DNA of 64,000 bases, taken from contig JBBSBV010000002.1 of the NCBI GenBank assembly GCA_038250905.1, forward strand, positions 62,001 to 126,000, written 5' to 3'. Below are positions 17,068 to 27,579 of this stretch, piece by piece. The notes under the pieces are model-generated. The model searched no databases. It saw nothing but the letters and a program-made list of their open reading frames with translations, and was not told where the DNA came from. This DNA comes from JAENVU01 sp038250905. Its GTDB lineage: Bacteria > Actinomycetota > Acidimicrobiia > IMCC26256 > JAENVU01. Position 1 is the stretch's first letter. Each line of letters begins with the position of its first letter. A program made the position numbers and the translations under genes.

Positions 17068-17538
17068 ATGGAACCGACCCAGCTGTCCGCCACCGCTCAC
17101 GAACGCCTCGTCGCCGAGCTGACCAACCGGACGGGACCGCTGCGGTTCGAGATCGCCGAACGGATCGAGCGGGCCCGGGAGCTCGGCGACCTCAAGGAGA
17201 ACGCCGACTACGACGCGGCGAAGAACGAGCAGGGCCTCAACGAGGCTCGGGTCCGCCAACTCGAAGCGATGCTGCGCGACGCCGAGATCGTCGACGGCGC
17301 GTCGGGCGACGTGGTCGAGGCCGGGGTGATCGTGGAGATCCGGATCGACGGTGACGACGAGACCCAGTCGTATCTCATCGGCTCGATCGAGGAGCGCAAC
17401 GACACCTACGACGTGCTGTCGACCAGCTCACCGCTCGGTCAGGCACTCGAGGGCAAGCGGGCCGGTGAGACAGCCACCTACGACACGCCCAAGCGCGCCG
17501 AGGTCGCCGTCGAAGTCGTCGCGATCCGCCCGCTCTGA
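17068..17538 (+). CDS. greA: Transcription elongation factor GreA
   Basis: A 156-residue Gre factor that stimulates RNA cleavage by backtracked RNA polymerase. The N-terminal coiled coil carries the acidic tip in GDLKENADYDAAKNEQ, and the C-terminal FKBP-like domain contains STSSPLGQALEGK. It is close to the usual length of 158-164. It is transcribed away from the leuB leader and ends 9 bases from the convergent antiporter gene. Confidence 0.93.
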   Translation: MEPTQLSATAHERLVAELTNRTGPLRFEIAERIERARELGDLKENADYDAAKNEQGLNEARVRQLEAMLRDAEIVDGASGDVVEAGVIVEIRIDGDDETQSYLIGSIEERNDTYDVLSTSSPLGQALEGKRAGETATYDTPKRAEVAVEVVAIRPL

Positions 17539-17547
17539 CCGAACCCG

Positions 17548-20235
17548 TCACCCCCGTCGGGTGATCCGGGCGAGCCGCGATCGAGCTTGCCGGCCCTCGA
17601 CGATCGCGTCGCGGATCGCCTCCTTCTCGCTGCGCATGAGTTTTCTCCCGTCCCGGTTCGTCAGGGAGAACTGGTCGATCGCGATGCCGTCGCGGACCGA
17701 AACGTCGGCCGCATGCACGCTCGCACCGCACGCGGCGAGTGCTGCGGACACGATCGCCAGCAGGCCCGGACGGTCGACGTGTCGCAGCTCGCAGATCGTG
17801 TACCACGGCGATCCGGCATCGTCGAACGCAACGGTTGCATCCGCGAGCGCGGCGGATTCCACCCCCCGGCCGAGCTGATGCTCGATCGCGGACGCGAGCT
17901 GGCGCTCGTCGACGAGGTCCGCGCCGGGCCGGGGCTCGACGGTGAAGGTCTCGAGCGCAGTGCCGTCACCCCAGGTCGCGACCCGGGCGCTCACGACGTC
18001 GAGTTCGAACTCGGCGAACACACTGGTCACGGATGCGAGCAGACCTGGCTGGTCGCGGGCGATGACGTCGATCGCCGGGATCCGATCCGCGGTGGGCGAG
18101 AAGTGGACCCGCACCTCACGCCGTTCCGGCCGTGGTTCCAGCAGCTTCGCGTGGCGCACGACCCGCTCCGGAGCCTCGGCGAGCAGGTACGGCCACGGTG
18201 CGTGTTCGATCCGGTCGATCAGCACGGGATCGGATCCGGCCAGGCGAATCGCCTCGTCCCGACGGGTGGCAAACGCGTCGGAGGACCCGCTCGCGTCGAG
18301 TTCGTCGAAGGTCGCGATCACCCGCTGTAACAAGGTGTCGAGTCGGTCGCGGTCGACCGGGGTGAGCGAACCGATCGCCAGGTCGAGCAGGTACAGGGAT
18401 CGGGCCCGATCACGCGTCATCAGGTGTGACGTCAGGGCGAGGACCGACGCCTCGGTCAAGCCGTCGCGTCGGGCCGAGACGCCCCGCAGGACGCCGTGGT
18501 CGGCGGAGAAGGCCAAGAGGTCGTCGTGCGCCCCGGACCCCAGGTCGAATCGATCCACGAGCGACCGCACCAGTTCGACCGGCGGATGCTCACCCGCGAT
18601 GTCGATCACCAACGCCGCCAGGACGACGCCGTCGGGATGCTCGAGTCGTGAATGCACCGCCATCGCCATCGGGTCCTGGCGCACGAGCCGTTGCAACGAG
18701 TCGATCGTGCCGAACCGAACGACCCGGGTCGGGTCCACCATCTCGGGGTCACGGTGCCAACGTTCGACCGCGTCCGCCACCTCGGGGAGCGATCGCACCA
18801 ACACGCCGGAGGTGTCGAGGAAGCGCCAACCCCGGTCGTTCCCGCGCACCAGGACCTCGACCAGCCGCGCCGTGGTCTCGGCCGTCCACGGAGCCGGATC
18901 CCCGAGCGCCAACCAGGTGACCAGCCGGCTCCCGGGTCTCGCGCCACTCGAGATGAAGAGCGCGGCGTCGAGGGCCACGAGGGTCTGCATCTCCTGAGGT
19001 GGATTCGCGGCCAGGTCGACCACACCGTCGTCGACCCAGAGCCAGCCCGACGCCGGCATCGGGTCGACCGTCTCCGATCGCGCGGCACCGCGAAGCGCGC
19101 GCAGCCTCATCCGCAGCAGCGGAGGCGCCATCAGCGTGGTCACGAGCACGACGAGCAGCAGCGAGGCGTAGAGATCGCGTCCCAGGACGTGGTTCGACAA
19201 TCCGATGGTGGCGAAGATGAGGCCGACCTCGCCGCGGGGGATCATCCCGATCCCGATCAACAACTTGTCCCCGGGCGAACCGAAGACCGCGACGGCCGAT
19301 ACGAGCTTGCCGATCAGGGCAACGACCACGAGCACGCCGGCGACGCCGAGCACCGTGGGGTCCACGAATCGTTCCACCTGGGCCGCGATGCCGATCTGGA
19401 GGAAGAACACCGGCACGAACAGGTGGCCCACCGGCGTGAGGTCCCGGGCGATCCGCTCGCGCGATTCCGTACGGGAGAGTGCGAGCCCCGCCACGAAGGC
19501 ACCGACGATCGGCGCCAGCTTGGCGATGTCGGCGAGTTCGGCGAACGCCAACGCGAACGCGAGTGCCAACGCGACGAGGGTTCCGGCCGACCGCGAACGC
19601 CGCTGGATGAACCGGAACAGGACGGCGCCGAGCCGGCCCCCGAGCACGGTGGTCACCACGAGGAACCCGACCGCCAGCAACACGGTCGACGCGACCGTCG
19701 CGACCGAAACGGAACCATCGGCCACGACCTTGACGACGATCGTCAGCAGCACCAGACCGAGGACGTCGTCGGCAACGGCCGCGCCGAGCACCGTACGGGC
19801 CTCGACCGTCGCCAGCGCACCGAGGTCGCTGAAGACCCGCGCCGTGATCCCCACACTCGTCGCGGCCAACGCCGCGCCGAGGAACAGCGCCGTATTCGAC
19901 TCGTAGCCCATGGCAACGCCGGCGGCGTAGCCGCCGATGAGCGGGACCACCACGCCGAGGACCGCGACCGACACCGATGCTCGACCGACCGCGGCGAGAT
20001 CGTCGATGTCCATCTCCATCCCGACCTGGAGGAGCAGCAGGATCACGCCGAGTTCGGCCAAGACGTCGAGGGCATTCGAGGAACCGACGAGACCCAGCAG
20101 CGACGGCCCCACGATGACCCCGGCCACGATTTCGCCGACGACGGCGGGGATGTTGAGACGCTCCGCGATCTCCGCCGCGATCTTGGCCGCGATCAGGATG
20201 AAGAGGACGTCGCGCAGTACTTCGGTGGCGCTCAC
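17548..20235 (-). CDS. Kef/CPA2-type cation:proton antiporter fused to a GlnD-like HD/ACT-ACT tail
   Basis: The 895-residue protein has two halves. Residues about 1-395 form a 12-13 helix CPA2 exchanger (LNIPAVVGEIVAGVIVGPS, AAVADDVLGLVLL, IPRGEVGLIFATIG). Residues about 410-895 resemble uridylyltransferase GlnD after its nucleotidyltransferase domain: TSGVLVRSLPEV matches the helical linker, then an HD-like region and two ACT domains (IARDQPGLLASVTSVF, HVDRPGLLAIVSAALA). HD metal ligands are lost: VIDIAGE replaces the HDIGKG type, and FGTIDSL replaces the type ending in DRHL. The nucleotidyltransferase domain is absent. Thus the tail probably senses a ligand, perhaps glutamine, and gates ion exchange (inference). 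GTG 20235 overlaps the regulator's stop (GTGA). Confidence 0.85.
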   Translation of the reverse strand: MSATEVLRDVLFILIAAKIAAEIAERLNIPAVVGEIVAGVIVGPSLLGLVGSSNALDVLAELGVILLLLQVGMEMDIDDLAAVGRASVSVAVLGVVVPLIGGYAAGVAMGYESNTALFLGAALAATSVGITARVFSDLGALATVEARTVLGAAVADDVLGLVLLTIVVKVVADGSVSVATVASTVLLAVGFLVVTTVLGGRLGAVLFRFIQRRSRSAGTLVALALAFALAFAELADIAKLAPIVGAFVAGLALSRTESRERIARDLTPVGHLFVPVFFLQIGIAAQVERFVDPTVLGVAGVLVVVALIGKLVSAVAVFGSPGDKLLIGIGMIPRGEVGLIFATIGLSNHVLGRDLYASLLLVVLVTTLMAPPLLRMRLRALRGAARSETVDPMPASGWLWVDDGVVDLAANPPQEMQTLVALDAALFISSGARPGSRLVTWLALGDPAPWTAETTARLVEVLVRGNDRGWRFLDTSGVLVRSLPEVADAVERWHRDPEMVDPTRVVRFGTIDSLQRLVRQDPMAMAVHSRLEHPDGVVLAALVIDIAGEHPPVELVRSLVDRFDLGSGAHDDLLAFSADHGVLRGVSARRDGLTEASVLALTSHLMTRDRARSLYLLDLAIGSLTPVDRDRLDTLLQRVIATFDELDASGSSDAFATRRDEAIRLAGSDPVLIDRIEHAPWPYLLAEAPERVVRHAKLLEPRPERREVRVHFSPTADRIPAIDVIARDQPGLLASVTSVFAEFELDVVSARVATWGDGTALETFTVEPRPGADLVDERQLASAIEHQLGRGVESAALADATVAFDDAGSPWYTICELRHVDRPGLLAIVSAALAACGASVHAADVSVRDGIAIDQFSLTNRDGRKLMRSEKEAIRDAIVEGRQARSRLARITRRG

Positions 20236-20720
20236 TTGGTCGGTTCGATGGCTTGCAAGAGGTACCCACGGGACCGCACGGTCCGGACCTCGAGCGCCAG
20301 GGCAGCGATACGACGGCGGAGTCGCACCATATGGACGTCGAGCGCGTTCCGTGACGGCAACCCGTCGGGCCACGCGCGGCGCCGCAACGTCTCCCGGCCT
20401 GCGACCGCCCCGTACCGCTCGATCAGGGGAACCGCGAGGGCCTGCTCCACCGGGGACAACGACACCCAGCTGCCGCGGAACCACAGCAAGCCGTCATCGT
20501 CGAGACGCGGGCGCTCGGTGCCCGATCGGGTGACCAACGCCGAGAGCCGGGCCCGGACGTCGCGGTCGTCGGCCGGGAGCCGGATCCAGTCCTCGAGTGG
20601 GTCGTTGCAGCTCGGTGGCGGCTCCCCCGGCTCGACGAGCAGCAGACGGGGCCGGGCTCCCTGTTCGAGCTCGGCGCGGCGCGTGGACTCTTCGGGCCAA
20701 CGCAGTAAGACGACATCCAT
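20232..20720 (-). CDS. OmpR-type winged-helix regulator with atypical receiver-like N-terminus
   Basis: A 162-residue protein. The C-terminal half is a trans_reg_C winged helix (SLSPVEQALAVPLIERYG, then NALDVHMVRLRRRI and VRTVRSRGYLLQ). The N-terminal 70 residues begin like a receiver strand (MDVVLLRWPEE) but show no acidic pocket, phospho-aspartate or lysine, so phosphorylation is unlikely. ATG 20720 is favoured by TACTTT six bases upstream. Its stop overlaps the antiporter start, so it probably regulates that gene and itself. Confidence 0.8.
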   Translation of the reverse strand: MDVVLLRWPEESTRRAELEQGARPRLLLVEPGEPPPSCNDPLEDWIRLPADDRDVRARLSALVTRSGTERPRLDDDGLLWFRGSWVSLSPVEQALAVPLIERYGAVAGRETLRRRAWPDGLPSRNALDVHMVRLRRRIAALALEVRTVRSRGYLLQAIEPTK

Positions 20721-20726
20721 GCGGCC

Positions 20727-20732
20727 AAAGTA
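20727..20732 (-). promoter_or_regulatory. -10 box of the regulator-antiporter operon (leaderless)
   Basis: TACTTT on the minus strand, 6 bases before the regulator ATG, with no Shine-Dalgarno. Confidence 0.5.
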
Positions 20733-20891
20733 GGGAGGACAGATTTCCATCATGTTTCGAGCTGGTGAAGGGACGCGGTCCCGGCCACGTAGCCGCGTTG
20801 GACCCCACCGACGGCGATTTTCGAACCCGGTGCAGCAAGATGCGCGCCGTAAGCTTCGGATCCCTGACGAACCGAGGAGTGAACGGCCGGC

Positions 20892-22295
20892 ATGGGTCAA
20901 ACGCTGAGCGAAAAAGTGTGGGAGCGCCACGTGGTCCGACGGGCCGAGGGCGAACCCGACCTGTTGTACATCGATCTCCATCTGATCCACGAGGTGACAT
21001 CACCCCAGGCCTTCGACGGTCTGCGACTCAGCCATCGGGGGGTTCGCCGCCCCGAGTTGACCGTCGCGACGATGGACCACAATGTCCCGACCTCCGGGCT
21101 CGAACTCGGGATCACGGACCCGGTGTCGCGGCGCCAGATCGAGGTCCTCGACACCAACTGTTCTGAGTTCGGCGTGAAGCTCTACGGCATGGGCGACCCC
21201 GGCCAGGGCATCGTCCACATCATCGGCCCCGAGCAGGGGCTCACCCAACCGGGCATGACGATCGTCTGCGGGGACAGCCACACCTCGACCCACGGTGCGT
21301 TCGGTGCGCTCGCGTTCGGCATCGGGACCAGTGAGGTCGAGCACGTCCTCGCCACCCAGACGCTGCCCCAGCAGAAGCCGGGCACCATGGCCATCACGGT
21401 CGAGGGCGCGCTCCCCGCGGGCGTCACGGCCAAGGATCTCGTGCTCGCGATCATCGGACGCATCGGCACGGGCGGCGGGATCGGCTCGGTCATCGAGTAC
21501 CGCGGGGCCGCGATCCGAGCCCTGTCGATGGAAGGCCGGATGACCGTCTGCAACATGTCGATCGAGGCCGGAGCCCGGGCGGGTCTGATCGCGCCGGACG
21601 AGACCACGTTCGAATACCTGCAAGGCCGGCCGTTCGCACCGAGCGGGGCCGACTGGGACGCCGCGGTCGCCGACTGGCGGTCGCTCGTCACCGACGCCGA
21701 TGCCGAGTTCGACCGTGAGGTCGTCATCGACGCGAGCACGCTCCGCCCGTTCGTCACGTGGGGGACCAATCCGGCCCAGAGCGTGCCGATCGATGCCGTC
21801 GTCCCCGATCCCGCATCGCTCGAATCAGCGAGCGACCAGGAATCCGCCACCCGCGCGCTCCAGTACATGGGCCTGACGGCGGGGACCGCAGTACGTGACA
21901 TCCCGGTCGACACCGTGTTCATCGGCTCGTGCACGAACGCCCGCATCGAGGACCTCCGCGCCGCGGCTGCGGTCGCGGCTGGTCGCCACGTGAAAGCCGG
22001 CATACGCACGTTGGTGGTCCCCGGATCGTTCGCGGTCAAGGCGCAGGCCGAGGCCGAAGGCCTCGACGACGTGTTCCGCGCCGCCGGGTTCGACTGGCGC
22101 GAGCCGGGGTGCTCCATGTGCCTAGCGATGAACCCCGACAAGCTCACCGTCGGCGAACGGTGCGCGAGCACGAGCAACCGGAACTTCGAGGGCCGCCAAG
22201 GTCAGGGTGGGCGCACCCACCTCGTGTCGCCCGCGGTCGCCGCGGCCACCGCCATCGCCGGCCATTTCGCCACCCCCGAGGACTTGGAGCACTGA
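20892..22295 (+). CDS. leuC: 3-isopropylmalate dehydratase large subunit
   Basis: A 467-residue aconitase-family subunit that binds a [4Fe-4S] cluster through Cys347 (GSCTNARIEDL) and Cys407/Cys410 (GCSMCLAMNPD). With LeuD it isomerises 2-isopropylmalate to 3-isopropylmalate. VCGDSHTSTHGAFG at 126-139 is the usual substrate motif. The GGAG before ATG 20892 is 14 bases away, a rather long spacing. leuD follows with a TGATG overlap. Confidence 0.97.
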   Translation: MGQTLSEKVWERHVVRRAEGEPDLLYIDLHLIHEVTSPQAFDGLRLSHRGVRRPELTVATMDHNVPTSGLELGITDPVSRRQIEVLDTNCSEFGVKLYGMGDPGQGIVHIIGPEQGLTQPGMTIVCGDSHTSTHGAFGALAFGIGTSEVEHVLATQTLPQQKPGTMAITVEGALPAGVTAKDLVLAIIGRIGTGGGIGSVIEYRGAAIRALSMEGRMTVCNMSIEAGARAGLIAPDETTFEYLQGRPFAPSGADWDAAVADWRSLVTDADAEFDREVVIDASTLRPFVTWGTNPAQSVPIDAVVPDPASLESASDQESATRALQYMGLTAGTAVRDIPVDTVFIGSCTNARIEDLRAAAAVAAGRHVKAGIRTLVVPGSFAVKAQAEAEGLDDVFRAAGFDWREPGCSMCLAMNPDKLTVGERCASTSNRNFEGRQGQGGRTHLVSPAVAAATAIAGHFATPEDLEH

Positions 22296-22891
22296 TGCAG
22301 GCCGTTCGTGAGATCGTCGCCCCCGGCGTACCGCTCGACCGGTCCGACGTCGACACCGACCAGATCATTCCGTCGGAATGGCTGAAGCGGGTGGAACGCA
22401 CCGGCTTCGGCGCCGGCCTCTTCTCGGAGTGGCGCGAGCGGTCGGACTTCGTACTCAATCAGGACCGTTACGCCGACGCACGCATCCTCGTCGCCGGGCC
22501 GAACTTCGGCACCGGATCGTCGCGCGAACATGCGGTCTGGGCACTGCAGGACTACGGCTTCCGGGCCGTGATCTCGTCCCGCTTCGCCGACATCTTCCGC
22601 AACAACGCGCTCAAGGGCGGCCTGGTCCCCGTGACCCTGCCCGAACCGGTCGTCCGCACGATCATGGCGGCGATCGAGGACGACGCGGCGATCGAGATCG
22701 TCATCGACGTCGTCGACCGCCGGGTCGCGGTTCCCGCGATCGGACTCGACGAGCCGTTCGTCCTCGACGACTACACCCAGCACCGCCTGCTCGAGGGACT
22801 CGATGACATCGGCCTCACCGAGAAGTTCGTCGACGTGATCGACACCTTCGAGCAAACGCGTCCGAGTTACCTACCGTCGACGCGGGAGTAG
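22295..22891 (+). CDS. leuD: 3-isopropylmalate dehydratase small subunit
   Basis: A 198-residue swivel-domain partner of LeuC. DRSDVDTDQIIPSEWLK is the start signature and GPNFGTGSSREHAVWAL the glycine-rich active-site loop. ATG shares one base with the leuC stop (TGATG), so the subunits are translationally coupled. A convergent gene ends 12 bases beyond its stop. Confidence 0.97.
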   Translation: MQAVREIVAPGVPLDRSDVDTDQIIPSEWLKRVERTGFGAGLFSEWRERSDFVLNQDRYADARILVAGPNFGTGSSREHAVWALQDYGFRAVISSRFADIFRNNALKGGLVPVTLPEPVVRTIMAAIEDDAAIEIVIDVVDRRVAVPAIGLDEPFVLDDYTQHRLLEGLDDIGLTEKFVDVIDTFEQTRPSYLPSTRE

Positions 22892-22903
22892 ACGCCAGGC
22901 TCG

Positions 22904-24094
22904 TCAGGCGACCTGCTCGGGGTAGAGCGCCTGGATCATCGACAGCGCGATGTCGCTCGTCGACGTGGACGAGTTCGTCGACCCGTTCCCTACGACAACG
23001 AACGTTGCGTCGTACTTGGGGATCCGGTACATCGCGGTACTGAATCCCACGATTGCACCGTTGTGGCCGACGATGTCGTTGATACGTTCCACCCCGAGTC
23101 CGTAGCCCGCGTTGATCTTCGCGCCGTCGAACCGCCTGAACCGGAGTCGTTCGGCCTGCAGCCGCTCCGAGAGCAGCGATCCGTCGGCCAGGACCCGGCT
23201 CCACTCCTCGAGATCGTCCACCGCCGAGGTCATGGCCCCCGCCGTCCATGCCGCGTTCGGGTTCACGTTGCCGACGGCGGCGGGCGGTACCGAAAACCCC
23301 GCTTCGGTGGGGAGGTAACCGGTCGGGTGGGGCCGCGGCAGGGTCGGGGTCAAGGGGAAGACCGTCTGGGTCAGCTTCGCCGGCTCCACGACGCGCCGGT
23401 TGATCACGTACCCGGCGGTTTCGGCGGTGACCTGCTCCAAGATGAGCCCGAGCAGGATGTAGTTGCTGTCGGAGTAGACGGTCTTGGTCCCCGGGACGAA
23501 ATCCGGTGAGTGTTCACGCATGATCTTGACGGCCTGCTGGGGAATCCACGGTCGCGCCGGGTCGGCGACGAACGCGGTGGCGAAGTTCGGGTCCGAGGTG
23601 TAGTCGTAGATGCCCGAAGACATCGCGAGCAGATCGCGGATCGTCACCTTCTTGCCGTTCGGGATCCCCGGCACGTACCGGTCGAGCGTGTCGTCGAGGG
23701 CCAGCCGCTTCTGATCGACCAATTGCAGGACCGCAGTCGCGGTGAACGTCTTGGTGATGCTCGCGATCCGGACGTGGTCGGCGAGCGCGTACGGCCTGCC
23801 GGTCGTGACGTCGGCCAGGCCGAGGGTGGTGTCCCATCGCCGGCCGTCGATCACGACCCGTACGCCGACGCCGGGCATGCCCGACTTCGCGAACCCGGCG
23901 GCGAGGATCACGCCGAGCTTCTGCTTGGTCGCCGCGTCCAGCGTCACCTTCACTGCGCCGGGGGCGACCACCGTCGTGCTGGTGGGCGCCGGTCGTGATG
24001 TGGTGGACGACGATCGGTCCGTGCTCGACGCGCAGGCTCCGCCCACCAGCACGAGGACCAAGGTCGTCACGATCAGGCCACGCGCCCGGATCAT
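22904..24094 (-). CDS. Serine hydrolase of the class C beta-lactamase / D,D-peptidase fold, lipoprotein
   Basis: A 396-residue protein with a signal sequence and a possible lipobox (VGGAC, Cys21), so it is likely anchored outside the membrane after a Ser/Thr/Pro linker. The nucleophile is in SITK (Ser112-Lys115), the second motif is YSD at 207-209 (YxN in the family), and a late HNG stands for the KTG/HTG box. Such proteins are carboxypeptidases, esterases or beta-lactamases; the substrate cannot be fixed. ATG 24094 overlaps the upstream CPBP stop only at its first bases (ATGA). Confidence 0.85.
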   Translation of the reverse strand: MIRARGLIVTTLVLVLVGGACASSTDRSSSTTSRPAPTSTTVVAPGAVKVTLDAATKQKLGVILAAGFAKSGMPGVGVRVVIDGRRWDTTLGLADVTTGRPYALADHVRIASITKTFTATAVLQLVDQKRLALDDTLDRYVPGIPNGKKVTIRDLLAMSSGIYDYTSDPNFATAFVADPARPWIPQQAVKIMREHSPDFVPGTKTVYSDSNYILLGLILEQVTAETAGYVINRRVVEPAKLTQTVFPLTPTLPRPHPTGYLPTEAGFSVPPAAVGNVNPNAAWTAGAMTSAVDDLEEWSRVLADGSLLSERLQAERLRFRRFDGAKINAGYGLGVERINDIVGHNGAIVGFSTAMYRIPKYDATFVVVGNGSTNSSTSTSDIALSMIQALYPEQVA

Positions 24095-24939
24095 CGGGTG
24101 AGCGCGACCGTGACGATGATCGCGTTGTAGACCGCATGGGTGAACATGCCCGGTCCGAGCCGCTTGAAGCCGTAGCGGAGCGTCCCCAGGAGTGCGCCGA
24201 CGGGTGCGATGATCAGGAAGACGCCGAGGTTGCCGCGGGCGTCCGTCGGCCCGAGGTGCACGAGGCCGAAGAGGATCGCCTGAGCGATGATGCCGATCGG
24301 CGCGCCCCACCGGCTGACGAGTCCGCTCATCACCAGGCCGCGGAAGAACATCTCCTCCACGAACGGCGCCCCGATCACCGCGATGAAGACGATGACGACG
24401 ACGGTGAGTGGCCCCCGCCGGAGCGGATCGACCAGCGAACTGCGATGCGGCTCGATGCCGAGTGCGAGCAACAGGCGAGCGATCAGCGACACGCCGATGA
24501 GCGCCGCGATGCCGAAGCCAAGGCCGAGTGCGAGGTCGACGCCGCGCACCCGGAATCCGAGATCACGCAGCGATCCGGTGCCGTGCTTGCGTACCGCGAT
24601 CACACAGGCGCCGAGCAGGCCGGTCCACAGTCCGAACTGCGCCGCGAGTGCAACCAGCGGATTGCCGGGTTCGATGCCGGTCCACACGCGCACCAGGTAG
24701 ACGAGGACCGACAGTGCGACACCGACGAACACGCCGCCGAACGCCAACCAGCCGGCCCGGATCGGTCGACTCTCGTCGACGGGCCCGGAAACCGGCAGCG
24801 GCACGAGGCCGAACGCCGAACTGCCGTACCAGTGGTCGGTGTAGCCGGTCCACGCGTTGCCGTCCCACCACCGCCACTGCGCGATGTGCCACGGATCGGA
24901 GTACCAACCGGATGGCGGCAGCACCGGGGACGTGGTCAC
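24091..24939 (-). CDS. CPBP family intramembrane metalloprotease with DUF2510-like N-terminus
   Basis: A 282-residue membrane protein. Residues 10-35 (GWYSDPW...WRWWDGNAWTG) form the short tryptophan-rich DUF2510 module common in actinobacteria. About eight hydrophobic segments follow. The glutamate protease motif EEMFFRG lies at 195-201, FGLVH at 224-228 and HAVYN near 268. These are the three CPBP (Abi) motifs. Substrate unknown. GTG 24939 is chosen as the first codon before DUF2510. Coupled to the downstream serine hydrolase. Confidence 0.85.
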   Translation of the reverse strand: MTTSPVLPPSGWYSDPWHIAQWRWWDGNAWTGYTDHWYGSSAFGLVPLPVSGPVDESRPIRAGWLAFGGVFVGVALSVLVYLVRVWTGIEPGNPLVALAAQFGLWTGLLGACVIAVRKHGTGSLRDLGFRVRGVDLALGLGFGIAALIGVSLIARLLLALGIEPHRSSLVDPLRRGPLTVVVIVFIAVIGAPFVEEMFFRGLVMSGLVSRWGAPIGIIAQAILFGLVHLGPTDARGNLGVFLIIAPVGALLGTLRYGFKRLGPGMFTHAVYNAIIVTVALTR

Positions 24940-24999
24940 GTGATTGATCCTGCCACTCGCCCGGGCGGCGCCCTGACCGAGAAGGCCGCGGCGCCGCGG

Positions 25000-25128
25000 T
25001 CAGGCGGGAATCTGGTCGAGCGCGCGCTCACGATAGAGCGCCTCGTCGACGGCGACGCCGAGCTCGACGGCCAGCTCCCGGGTCTGATCCCGGTCGAAGA
25101 GATAAGTCAGGAACTCGTGGTAGTTCAT
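25000..25128 (-). CDS. Small protein of 42 residues, unknown function
   Basis: The frame MNYHEFLTYLFDRDQ...ALDQIPA is preceded by a strong GGAGG eight bases before ATG. The sequence is acidic and predicted helical with no membrane segment. It stands alone between a methyltransferase gene 74 bases upstream and the CPBP gene 60 bases downstream, all on the same strand. An inverted repeat CCTGACCG/CGGTCAGG (24972-25005) overlaps its end. I do not recognise a family. Confidence 0.65.
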   Translation of the reverse strand: MNYHEFLTYLFDRDQTRELAVELGVAVDEALYRERALDQIPA

Positions 25129-25202
25129 TTCGTGTGCCTCCCAAGTCAGCCAATACCCAGATCAGGTATCGGTCGGGAGTTCGCCAAACCTTGAGAGGTT
25201 TC

Positions 25203-25864
25203 TCAGGGACCGCCCTGAAACCCTTTTCTCCCACCCATCAACGCGAGCTCGCGCCATTTCCAGTGGCAGTCGACCTGATCGAAGCCGATCTCGCGCAGCC
25301 AGCCGAGTTGGAGGTCGAGCGGCGCGAGCTGATTCGACGGGTCGTCGTCGGCCGGACCACGCCCGAGTGCCGCCAGGAAGTCGACGTGCAGTTCGGGCGT
25401 CGGCGACGCGACGTGCTCGAGGTTCAGGAACACGCCTCCGGGTTTCAGGGCAACGAACACTTCGCCGTAGAGCATTCGCTTGCGCGGATCGGGAAGGTGA
25501 TGGATCGCGAACGAGCTCACGACGAGGTCGAACGTCCCCCACGTCGGCGGCAACGGCACATCGAGATCGTGCTCGACGACCTCGACCGCTGAATCGGTGG
25601 CGAAGCTCGCCCGAGCCGCGGCGAGCATCGATACCGAGAAGTCCACTGCGACACCCGACGACCGCGGACGAAGCTCGCGCACCAACGCCATCGTGATGCC
25701 ATCACCGGTGCCGAGGTCGAGGACCCGCTCGACCTCGGCCGGCACGAACTCGGCGAGGACCGTCATCGCCTGGCTCTGGTAGGGGATCGCCTCACGGTGG
25801 GCCAGATAGGCCCGGGCATGGTCCGCGTCCACCCAACGATTCACCCGAGGGACCTCGGCAGTGC

Positions 25865-25868
<4 letters not shown>
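25203..25868 (-). CDS. Class I SAM-dependent methyltransferase
   Basis: A 221-residue methyltransferase. The SAM-binding motif I is VLDLGTGDGITMALV near residues 50-64, followed by an acidic strand (GVAVDFSVSML) and motif IV SSFAIHHLPDP. Its ATG overlaps the leuA stop (ATGA), so it is expressed with leuA. This coupling is odd because no methylation step is known in leucine synthesis. Substrate unknown. Confidence 0.85.
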
Positions 25869-27406
<1,538 letters not shown>

Positions 27407-27466
27407 CGGGTTCCCTCTCTGGAGTTGTGTTCGGTTCGGCGTCGTCGTGCCGGAAATTCGGCAAAC

Positions 27467-27498
27467 AAAAACCCTCCCGGCCCGAAGGCACGAGAGGG
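27467..27498 (-). terminator. Attenuator terminator before leuA
   Basis: The minus strand folds CCCTCTCGTGCC against GGCCGGGAGGG around a TTCG loop, followed by TTTTT. It uses the same TTCG loop plus T5 layout as the leuB attenuator. Confidence 0.85.
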
Positions 27499-27501
27499 TG
27501 A

Positions 27502-27528
27502 AGGCGAGCGGCCTCTTGGCGCTCGCCT
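27502..27528 (-). promoter_or_regulatory. Leader hairpin after the leuA leader peptide
   Basis: AGGCGAGCG and CGCTCGCCT form a perfect 9-bp stem immediately after the leader-peptide stop. Its loop contains AGAGG, complementary to CCTCT in the terminator arm, giving a possible antiterminator contact. Confidence 0.65.
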
Positions 27529-27570
27529 CTACGTAAGGAGCAGGTTCTGGATGCGGGAAGTGCACGACAT
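27529..27570 (-). CDS. Leader peptide MSCTSRIQNLLLT of leuA
   Basis: A 13-residue frame contains three consecutive leucine codons (CTG CTC CTT) just before its TAG. It is followed by a hairpin and then a terminator with T5 before leuA. This is the standard leucine attenuator: scarcity of Leu-tRNA stalls the ribosome on LLL and allows transcription of leuA. Its ATG is 9 bases from the -10 box, so it is nearly leaderless. Confidence 0.88.
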   Translation of the reverse strand: MSCTSRIQNLLLT

Positions 27571-27579
27571 AGAAATGCC

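Noticed and set aside
20770..20830. Hairpin followed by TTTT upstream of leuC, considered as a third attenuator
   Set aside because: No leader peptide with Leu codons was found and the stem is imperfect.
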